From NCBI GenBank assembly GCA_025642075.2, contig JAODUO010000546.1, forward strand, positions 359,501 to 423,500: a stretch of 64,000 nt of DNA, read 5' to 3'. Position numbers and translations under genes: made by a program. This stretch comes from Ridgeia piscesae. Its lineage: Eukaryota > Annelida > Polychaeta > Sabellida > Siboglinidae. The notes beneath the pieces were generated by a model. The model saw nothing but the letters and a program-made list of their open reading frames with translations. It did not search any database and was not told where the DNA came from. Shown piece by piece: positions 27,801-39,800 of the stretch. Numbering within the stretch: the first letter of the stretch is position 1; every line of letters starts with the position of its first letter.

Positions 27801-30800
27801 CATGTGTCCACGGTGTTAGGTCAGGTGAATCATAACAGCCTGTGATTTGGTTGAATTATGCATGAGACCCAACTGCAAACTAATTGTATAGTGCTCTCTG
27901 ACCCAGTACAAAGCAGGAAGCCTTGTTATGACAGCTGTCTAAAAAAGTGTGAAATGTTCGTGGTTTCACGAGGAAGTAAATTATCTTTGAAATCTTCCAC
28001 TGAAGTGGCCATTATAGAAAAGGAATGAGGCCAGATATGGTTTCATGATAATTTTTTATTATGTTTGTAATTGTTATATGTACAGAGCTTGTTTTTGATT
28101 AAGTATTACTTAATGTTTTAGTCAGTTGTTGTGCAGAGAAATGAGAGCTACAAGTCAAGTATATAATGTTTTTGAGAGATTCACTGACCTATAACAATAT
28201 GTATGTAACATGTTTGGATGGAAATGTGGTGGTAATTGTGTGAAACTGATAGGCAGTTTCTGTAGTATAACTATAAATATCTAATAGTTAACTGTCAAAT
28301 TAATTATGATGGTTCAGTGAGTGAAGTTATTATAATATACGGTTAAGGTCTATCAACGTGAACAGTCACGACATGGCTGTGTTCCTTTCAGTTTGTTAGT
28401 CTATCAACGTGAACAGTCACGACATGGCTGTTTTCCTTTCAGTTTGTTAGTCTTAATGTATAAAATAAATAAATTAAGCTCCTTATGTACAGTCCATGTA
28501 TTAATAGAAAGTTGTCCATGTATAAGTTACAGACTGTGTTGAGGGGGTGGGGATGGGGGGGATTTCTTTGACATAGGAAATAATCTATTTATTCAATTGA
28601 AACGGGACCAGTGCGGAAGTGACTGATGCTCAAATAGAGTTATTGGTAGACTGAGTAAATGTATATATGCTACTGCTAACATAGACACACATAGATAGTG
28701 TGCAGATACGGACGGACGGACGGACGGACGGACGGACGGACGGACGGACGGACGGACGGACGGACGGACGGACGGACGGACGGACGGACGGACGGACGGA
28801 CGGACGGACGGACGGACGGACGGACGGACGGACGGACGGACGGACGGACGGACGGACGGACATACAATGTTACTCAGACACTGACACAATTGGATGGATG
28901 AACAGACATATTGATGAATGGATAAATGTAATGTATCGCCTGAGTAAACTGATGGGTAAGGTGGAACGATTTTGAATTAATTTAAAGCTAGCTTCAAGTG
29001 TCTTAACCGATTCCCCAGCATTGAAGTGGCCGAGAATAAATTACCAGCAAATGTGGTTGTAGCATTACTAAAAAGTCTTGTAAATAGTCAGCAGCGACAA
29101 AGGAAATAGCTAAGAGGTGACAATTTTGGCATATTTTGGGTGAGATGGCTTAAAAACAGGGACGGACGGACGGACGGACGGACGGACGAAGCCGAGAAGC
29201 GGCGAGGCGGCGGACGGACGGACGGACGGACGGACGGACGGACGGACGGACGGACGGACGGACGGACGGACGGACGGACGGACGGACGGACGGACGGACG
29301 GACGGACGGACGGACGGACGGACGGACGGACGGACACACAGACTGTTAGAGAGAGAGAAGAGAGAGATATTTAATGTGTTGTGTTGAGTGTTGACGAGAC
29401 AAATAAATAATAGATGGCCATGAGACGAGACTGAGACCACCTGAGAGTTCCCTAGTAACATACAACACAACAGTGAGTCCTCTGTGACCCTGTCATAGCT
29501 GTGTCCTGCATACATGTCCACGTGGCTTTGTCTGTGACCAGTGAGGCTATTGATTGACCAGTGGTTCAACAACACTAAAACACATAATAATATAAAATAT
29601 TCATTATGTCCAGTGCCAACTGGCCGATGTCCTTGGCAGTGGGGGGTCTGAGACGTGACCCAGTTTTAGGCCCACTGTCACAACCTGAGACAAAATGAAA
29701 TCACAGCAATGACAGTCTGAACTCTGGAGCCTGCCCGTGATGATGCAACACAAGTTTAGTTTATTACAGTGCATAATGATAAGTTGTAGAGGACTTTGTT
29801 AATGTATCATCACCTTCTCTTATTTATTAGTTAATGCCACATGAATAACAGTAAATAATAGATATTAATAATAAAGATGAGTAATGACAATTAACATATA
29901 ACATTGTACTTATTCTACAAAGCTTTAGATTCTTGTTCTTACTGGTTCCTAGACAATGCTATTTACATGGTGTTAGAAACTATTTTGTGTTTGAGAAATG
30001 GGTCTTTGTGCTTTTGTAATAACATGACCTATACACGAGGTGAGTGTTGAAGTCTTGTATTTGGAACAGCAGAGGAAACCCAAAAGTCTACCTAATCTTA
30101 TCTTAAGCGCCTTACATGCCTATTGTCTTTCTTGTATTTTTCAGGACACAGTATTCCATATCCATTTCATTTATTTCATAAAATATGTTGGCTTTGCCTT
30201 CTACTCAGTGCTACACTCTTAGCCGGGGTGTTACCCTTTCCATATTGCTTCAGTCCAATCTTTGAAACCTTATCCCAAGGTTCAAGTGGGGTCACAAAAT
30301 GTGGGCTGCCAAACCTCTTAGCCAGACAGACACTAGCCAAGCTCAACTCACCTCAACATATGTAGGCCTCACAAATAAGACATAGAAGTATAATGTATAA
30401 TTATAATGGCTACACAAGCATATTGTGCATAATTAGTCAAATTATCAAAAATAGAATGCGTTTCAAGAAAGACTACTTACCTGCAGCCAGCAGTGTTTAA
30501 TAATGATTCTTTCTGTTTACAGTTCAACGGGTGTCTCAGTGCGATATTCCTCTTACAAATGACAGCAGGAATCCTTGCATTTGTTTACAAAGACTGGGTA
30601 AGTCAGCAGAAACATCAGTGACATTCAAAGAATGAATAAACACAGTTATTTTGCTGTCACTATCTACAGCTAGACCATTAAAACATTTTCACTTGTTTCC
30701 ATAAATCATATTTCTCTAATGAATGCTGATTATTAATTTTAATATTGACACTATATTATTTAAAAGTCAAGAATAGTAAATAGTTGCAATGTGTATGCAC

Positions 30801-33800
30801 GAGACTTAATGTTATAACTAATTAGTTAAGTTGTGAACCACCTTGATAAGTAATTGTTTACTTTAAAACTTGCATTGTTATTATTAGTAGTAGTTAGTGC
30901 CCAATTTATAATTATATTTGTTTGATTTTTGTTAATATAAATATCTTTTTCATGACTGCAGGTCGTTCTAATTCATTGAGATACCAAACCATTACTGACA
31001 GGATACTCCAGACAGCCTCAGCGAACAGTGTACTCATATAAAGCAGCATCAACCAAACAAAAACATTTCAACTGGCCATGATGTACAGACATACATTTCT
31101 TGAGAATCAGTAAAATTAATTCTGGATCCAAATTACACGAGTAGGTGTAATTTGTTTCGTGGTTTCCCTAAAAAATGAACTGTGTGAGAGACAATCAATC
31201 TAACAGAGGCAGGACATTTGACACTTGGTGTGTGCTTCTTGAAGGTCTCTAAGCAGATTGACACATCGCTCCAAAGGATGATTGTGGACTACAGAGAAGA
31301 CATTGACCTGCAGAACGTCATCGATTGGGTTCAGGCTGATTGGGTAGGTCATGTAGAGCCTGTCACATCAGGCCTGTCAAACAGAGTCTGTCAAATAGAG
31401 CCTGTGACCAGCGGCATGTCATGTAGAGCCTGTCATATATCCTGGTTGATTTACAACTGAAGTATCAATTATAAGAATCTTATTGGTTTACAACTGAAGT
31501 ATCAATTATAAGAATCTTATTGGTTTACAACTGAAGTATCAATTATAAGAATCTTATTGGTTTACAACTGAAGTATCAATTATAAGAATCTTATTGGTTT
31601 ACAACTGAAGTATCAATTATAAGAATCTTATTGGTTTACAACTGAAGTATCAATTATAAGAATCTTATTGGTTTACAACTCTAGTATCAATTATAAGAAT
31701 CTTTTTGGTTTACAACTGAAGTATCAATTATAAGAATCTTATTGGTTTACAACTGAAGTATCAATTATAAGAATCTTATTGGTTTACAACTGAAGTATCA
31801 ATTATAAGAATCTTATTGGTTTACAACTGAAGTATCAATTATAAGAATCTTATTGGTTTACAACTGAAGTATCAATTATAAGAATCTTATTGGTTTACAA
31901 CTGAAGTATCAATTATAAGAATCTTATTGGTTTACAACTCAAGTATCAATTTAAGAATCTTATTGGTTTACAATCAAGTATCAATTATAAAATCTTATTG
32001 GTTTACAACTCAAGTATCAATTTAAAATCTTATTGGTTTACAACTCTAGTATCAATTGTAACAATTTATTGGTTTACAACTCAGTATCAATTATAAGAAT
32101 CTTATTGGTTTACAACTCAGTATCAATTTAAAATCTTATTGGTTTACAACTCAGTATCAATTTAAAATTTTTGGTTTACAACTCAGTATCAATTATAAAA
32201 TCTTATTGGTTTACAACTCAAGTATCAATTTAAAATCTTATTGGTTTACAACTCAGTATCAATTTAAAATCTTATTGGTTTACAACTCAGTATCAATTAT
32301 AAGAATCTTATTGGTTTACAACTCTGTATCAATTTAAAATTTATTGGTTTACAACTCAGTATCAATTATAAAATTTATTGGTTTACAACTCAGTATCAAT
32401 TATAAAATTTATTGGTTTACAACTCAAGTATCAATTATAAGAATCTTATTGGTTTACAACTCAAGTATCAATTATAAAATCTTATTGGTTTACAACTCAG
32501 TATCAATTTAAAATCTTATTGGTTTACAACTCAGTATCAATTTAAAATTTATTGGTTTACAACTCAGTATCAATTTAAAATTTATTGGTTTACAACTCAG
32601 TATCAATTTAAAATCTTATTGGTTTACAACTCAGTATCAATTTAAAATCTATTGGTTTACAACTCAGTATCAATTTAAAATTATTGGTTTCTAGTATCAA
32701 TTTAAAATTTATTGGTTTACAACTCATATCAATTATAAGAATCTTATTGGTTACAACTCTAGTATCAATTGTAACAATCTTATTGGTTTACAATCAGTAT
32801 CAATTTAAAATCTTTTGGTTTACAACTCAGTATCAATTTAAAATTTATTGGTTTACAACTCAGTATCAATTTAAAATTTATTGGTTTACAACTCAGTATC
32901 AATTATAAAATCTTATTGGTTTACAACTCAGTATCAATTTAAAATCTTATTGGTTTACAACTCAGTATCAATTTAAAATCTTATTGGTTTACAACTCAGT
33001 ATCAATTTAAAATCTTATTGGTTTACAACTCAGTATCAATTATAAGAATCTTATTGGTTTACAACTCTAGTATCAATTGTAACAATCTTATTGGTTTACA
33101 ACTCAGTATCAATTATAAGAATCTTTTTGGTTTACAACTCTAGTATCAATTGTAACAATCTTATTGGTTTACAAGTCATGTATCAATTATAAGAATCTTT
33201 TTGGTTTACAACTGAAGTATCAATTATAAGAATCTTTTTGGTTTACAACTCTAGTATCAATTGTAACAATCTTATTGGTTTACAAGTCAAGTATCAATTA
33301 TAAAATTCTTATTGGTTTATAACTCTAGTATAAATTGTAACAATCTTATTGGTTTACAACTCTAGTATCAATTGTAACAATCTTATTGGATTACAACTCA
33401 TGTATCAATTATAAGAATCTTATTGGTTTACAACTCATGTATCAATTATAAGAATCTTATTGGTTTACAACTCAAGTATCAATTATAAGATTCTTATTGG
33501 TTTACAACTCTAGTATCAATTGTAACAATCGTATTGGTTTACAACACAAGTATCAATTGTAACAATCGTATTGGTTTACAACTGAAGTATCAATTATAAG
33601 AATCTTTTTGGTTTACAACTCTAGTATCAATTATAAGAATCTTATTGGTTTACAACTCAAGTATCAATTATAAGAATCTTATTGGTTTACAACTCAAGTA
33701 TCAATTATAAGAATCTTATTGGTTTACAACTCTAGTATCAATTGTAACAATCTTATTGGTTTACAACTCTAGTATCAATTGTAACAATCGTATTGGTTTA

Positions 33801-36800
33801 CAACTCTAGTATCAATTGTAACAATTTTATTGGTTTACAACTCACATATCAATTATAAGAATCTTATTGGTTTACAACTCTAGTATCAATTGTAACAATC
33901 TTATTGGTTTACAAGTCATGTATCAATTATAAGAATCTTTTTGGTTTACAACTCTAGTATCAATTGTAAGAATCTTATTGGTTTACAACTCATGTATCAA
34001 TTATAAGAATCTTATTGGTTTACAACTCAAGTATCAATTATAAGAATCTTATTGGTTTACAACTCTAGTATCAATTGTAACAATCTTATTGGTTTACAAG
34101 TCATGTATCAATTATAAGAATCTTTTTGGTTTACAACTCAAGTATCAATTATAAGAATCTTATTGGTTTACAACTCTAGTATCAATTGTAACAATCTTAT
34201 TGGTTTACAACTCAAGTATCAATTATAAGAATCTTATTGGTTTACAACTCATGTATCAATTATAAGAATCTTATTGGTTTACAACTCAAGTATCAATTAT
34301 AAAATTCTTATTGGTTTACAACTCTAGTATCAATTGTAACAATCTTATTGGTTTACAACTCTAGTATCAATTATAACAATCTTATTGGTTTACAACTCTA
34401 GTATCAATTGTAACAATCTTATTGGTTTACAACTCACGTATCAATTATAAGAATCTTATTGGTTTACAACTCAAGTATCAATTATAAGAATCTTATTGGT
34501 TTACAACTCTAGTATCAATTGTAACAATCTTATTGGTTTACAACTCTAGTATCAATTGTAACAATCTTATTGGATTTCAACTCTAGTATCAATTATAAGA
34601 ATCTTATTGGTTTACAACTCAAGTATCAATTATAAGAATCTTATTGGTTTACAACTCAAGTATCAATTATAAGAATCTTATTGGTTTACAACTCAAGTAT
34701 CAATTATAAGAATCTTATTGGTTTACAACTCAAGTATCAATTATAAAATTCTTATTGGTTTATAACTCTAGTATCAATTGTAACAATCTTATTGGTTTAC
34801 AACTCTAGTATCAATTGTAACAATCTTATTGGATTACAACTCATGTATCAATTATAAGAATCTTATTGGTTTACAACTCATGTATCAATTATAAGAATCT
34901 TTTTGGTTTACAACTGAAGTATCAATTATAAGAATCTTATTGGTTTACAACTCTAGTATCAATTGTAACAATCTTATTGGTTTACAAGTCATGTATCAAT
35001 TATAAGAATCTTTTTGGTTTACAACTGAAGTATCAATTATAAGAATCTTATTGGTTTACAACTCTAGTATCAATTGTAACAATCTTATTGGTTTACAACT
35101 CTAGTATCAATTGTAACAATCTTATTGGTTTACAAGTCATGTATCAATTATAAGAATCTTTTTGGTTTACAAGTCATGTATCAATTATAAGAATCTTTTT
35201 GGTTTACAGCTCAAGTATCAATTATAAGAATCTTATTGGTTTACAACTCTAGTATCAATTGTAACAATCGTATTGGTTTACAACTCTAGTATCAATTGTA
35301 ACAATTTTATTGGTTTACAACTCTAGTATCAATTATAAGAATCTTATTGGTTTACAACTCAAGTATCAATTATAAGAATCTTATTGGTTTACAACTCTAG
35401 TATCAATTGTAACAATCTTATTGGTTTACAACTCTAGTATCAATTGTAACAATCTTATTGGATTACAACTCATGTATCAATTATAAGAATCTTATTGGTT
35501 TACAACTCATGTATCAATTATAAGAATCTTATTGGTTTACAACTCAAGTATCAATTATAAGATTCTTATTGGTTTACAACTCTAGTATCAATTGTAACAA
35601 TCGTATTGGTTTACAACACAAGTATCAATTGTAACAATCGTATTGGTTTACAACACAAGTATCAATTGTAACAATCGTATTGGTTTACAACACAAGTATC
35701 AATTGTAACAATCGTATTGGTTTACAACACAAGTATCAATTGTAACAATCGTATTGGTTTACAAGCCAAGTATCAAATGTAAGACCTGTGTTACAGCTGA
35801 AGTGTTGTGGGGTGAAGGACATGGATGACTGGGACAAAAACATGTACTTCAACTGCTCCGGCCCACAAGCCAGCGTGGAACGATGCGGGGTTCCCTTTTC
35901 ATGCTGCGAGCCCAAATCAGACGTCAGTGTTTTATATCTACTTTGTCATTTTCATGTAAAATAAAGTTGCTGTACCAATATTTGGGGAGGCAACCAACAA
36001 AAAGATGCAGTTATGGTAATGTAGTTTATCGTAACATTGACATAATATATTGTTTATATTACAAACTTTCTAAAGAGCAAATTGGACCTTCATTTTGTGA
36101 ACACGTTTTATTCATTAGATGGACGAAATATAGGGTAACAATGAATACTATTTAAACACGTTAAAACAGTTCATGATATTTATGTGATTCACAAGGTGGC
36201 AGCATGTTAGGCTATAACAATGACATAATAAACAGGGAAGTCATATGTAATGCACTGTGAATGCTATGTACCGTATATACAGTGTATATATGCTATATAA
36301 AATATAAATTATTATTATTATAAAGGGAGTAAATAGTTCACGTGACACAACTTAATGTTGGACATCATTGCATTCATTGTGTTAGTACTGAGTGTAGTTT
36401 ATTGATAATGAAGCTGTTACTGTTACAGATTGTACAATGATGTAGCTAAAATATAGCTTATCTGCTCAAATGTGATTTAATTGACCAACGTTTTTTATTT
36501 ATTATTTCTCACCTTTCCCTGCCTTCTCACGGTATGAGGTGAAAGGTCATGCTGCGTGTCCTCCACTTCCTGTTCTCAGTCTATTATTCCTATATCTGCC
36601 TTTAACTCTTTCCTCACTATGTACTTTGGCCTGCCTCTCATTCGTGTCCCATCTTATGTCTTCCCTTTCACTGTTCTTCATGTGACAAAACCTCTCCAGC
36701 CTTTTCCTCACATAATGATTTAATGATGCAATAATATAACATTTACTGCAGGGTTCAATTTAGGCTGCGCTCCTGTGCTATAGGTGCGATATTTGTTACA

Positions 36801-39800
36801 TTGTCCCACTCAAATTGTTTGTTGAACGCACCCAGAGGGCGCATAAATATAGCACAGATTGAGTCAACACGCTCTTGCAAGAACAAGTCTTGTACACGTA
36901 TTAAAATATACAGAGTATTACAGACACATTTTTTATTGTTCAGAAATGTGCCCTGTGGCATTATTCTGCAAATGCAAACAGTGGAATCAGCCGCATAAGA
37001 CCAGTACAAATTATTAAACTTATTATTCCATGCGGATATGTTAGATGCCCGCCATTAGGCTGAACTTGTCCGCTCTCTGCCAGCATGGACCGGGAAGCAT
37101 CACGCTCATGAACAACGTGTCGAAAGTGTGACACGCATGCCAAACTAGATGGCAAACCTAGGCTATGTATTTTGAAAATGTTATTCTATAAATAATACAT
37201 CAGTATCTGTTATGTTACAATAAAAGGTTTGCAGTGATTTATCGAAACTGTTACATCAGCAATGCCTCGCAATGGTACGCATTTCACCATTAATGGTCAC
37301 AGCAAATTGAAAACCTACATAAGCAAATGTATTTGGAAACATGATTTCTTGGCAGTCAATTAAAAATGTGTTGATCTTCATTGCAATTGTTATGCAGAAT
37401 CGATGCCATCAGGGAACTGGAAGATATAGTGAGTTGAATTGTTAAAGTAGCATTACCACAGCGGCCGCTGTTGGGTTTGATTCAAAACTACAACATCGTC
37501 ATCGCGACATCGGTCAAGCAGCCTATACCTAATTCACGCCGCGTTAAGTAATACATATATAAAATTGTTAGAATGACAACATAAAATATTATACAATGAT
37601 GTAAAGTTTTCAAATTAATGTATTTATTTGGTGAACGTTTGTTGGTGATTTAGCGAAAATGCACGCCAAAATTGTCATGCAAAGCGGTGCTAGATGCGAT
37701 TTTTGCCGACAGTTCACAGCAAATCAAAAACATGCACTTGTACTTGTAAACTAATATCTGTAAACTTATGAATCCTAGTCAGTCAATTAGAAAATGTTTT
37801 GTTGCATGAAATTTATGTCACCAGAGAAACAAAAGTTACGTCAAATAGAAAGAGGGGCCTATAAATGTGCTGATTCACTCATGTTATCGCCCAACATACA
37901 ACTTTGTGCAATAACTAGGGCATTTGTCAGTTTTTCACTGTATTATTTAAACATGATTTACTAGTGCAGAAACTAAGTTTTGTTTGACAATGTTGCATTG
38001 TTTTATTTTAGCAATGTTGCGAATAAACAGCAAGCGTGTGTTGTGACATGCTAGTTTTGACTACGTAAGCGCTATTTTTAGCTCTGGCGACTGCCACATT
38101 TTGCACCTTTGTCCACTAGGTGCATTATGTACAGAAATATGCTGGCTAATTTAAATAATTAATATATTGCTTTCTACTGCTTGATTTTTAGTTTACTAAT
38201 TGAAATATATGTATGTCATAAACTAAAGGCGGGTCTCAACATTTTTCATACAGCACATAAAAAACTAGCAGAATTTAGTATTTTTATAGGTGCCTGAGGC
38301 CATTCTTTTACTGAAGTAATAAACTGAACAATAGTATAATTTAATGTATGCCTTGTAGGGCTGCTGAAAATGAAGAATGTACACATAGTAATGGTATTAT
38401 AATTTTTAGGGTATTTAAATTAGGTAATACAAACTTGGTTCATGTCGCTGGCTTCATCACTTTGGTGAAAACCAGATGTAAATCACTTAAGTAGATCGTG
38501 AAATATACTAATTTAAAATTATGCTTATTTAATTAGGCAAACAATGTGAGATAGGTGGTTGATTAAATGCACTTTTATTAGTATTTCTAGCTTTCATTTA
38601 GCTTTGACTCTAACAGTGTGCATAGAAGGATAACTAACTGGTCAAATAAAAAATCCATATTTAAAAAAATCATACTTTAGGGGGTTATACCTGACCTTAA
38701 ATTGGGCCACTTGGCCAAGATCCTAGATTGAACCTTGTTTACTGTATTTAAAATCTTTGTATTAATGGCTGCAAAGACTCATAGATCTTGTTAAGCAGTT
38801 GCCATTATTAAATGATCTGACATGTTTTGTTTTCTTGTGTTCAGGATCGCTTAAAAGACACTCAATGCGGATTTGGTGCGAGGCTAGTAAGTATCCACAT
38901 ATTGTGTCTTCTCATAAATATTCTCATTTGACGCCATTGCACCAGGAGTGAGATAACTAAATGTTATACGTTACCAGTGATTCTCTTTGTTTTGCGTCTT
39001 ATATCTTACAAAACATTCCTCTGTCATTTGTTACATTGTTAATTAATGTAATTTAACTATGTGCTCTAAAATATAAATTTTTCTGGTGCAGCTCTAAAAC
39101 AGGACCATTTTCTTGCTAAAACATTGACATATAGAGAGCATAATAACCTGTTATACAGTGATTTTTAGCAAATGTCTCAAGAAGTTTGCAATCAGAAAAA
39201 AATTAGTTATACTACTAATTATGTATGCCACTAACTTACAGAACACTTACAGAGCACGCGTGCATACACACACACACACACACGCACACACGCACACACG
39301 CACACACGCACACACGCACACACGCACACACGCACACACGCACACACGCACACGCACACGCACACACACAGTGCATGTACACATGCACAGAATATATAAA
39401 ACGAGGTTAGTAACTACAAAAATACAATATTTTAAATTTTGTTATCAATACTACCGGTATATAAATGCAGTGTCGTGTCTTTTAATATAATTTATATATC
39501 ATTAAATATGCAATTTATTTGCAATTACTTTGATATATACAATATTTTATTTGCCTAAATATTCAAATTGTTTTCCCCTAAACCAATGAATACATTAGAT
39601 AACCCCTCGACATGGGTAGTAGACAAGTAAGATGAAACCGCTAGCTGGTCTTGTTTTGGAAATGTGCAATTAACAGCTTATTCTATGAAAATCCCATCAT
39701 CTACATCACATAGCATCCATTATGTGAAGCACAAGCAAAAACAAATGTAGCGCTTCTGTGATATGAAATACCAGGGTAGTATAAAACTTTACACTAAAAT

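Larger units (their letters stand above)
21533..30522 (+). other. Tetraspanin intron 2 (9 kb)
   Basis: GTAAGT donor to a TTCTGTTTACAG acceptor. It holds a compound microsatellite near 21.8 kb, an imperfect foldback at 23.35-23.50 kb, a MITE at 24.76-25.04 kb, tandem duplications at 26.3 and 28.35 kb, and two GGAC arrays at 28.7 and 29.2 kb. The remaining AT-rich sequence (22.0-23.3, 25.1-26.2, 26.4-28.3 and 29.4-30.5 kb) shows no recognisable gene. Confidence 0.7.

Noticed and set aside
28593..29575. Long open frames of SVRP and GRTD repeats on both strands
   Set aside because: They are translations of perfect GGAC microsatellites in every frame inside a tetraspanin intron; no codon bias, start context or homologue supports a protein.
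31442..35782. CRISPR-like regularly spaced repeats
   Set aside because: Units are directly tandem without unique spacers, and the host is a eukaryote with an intron around the array.
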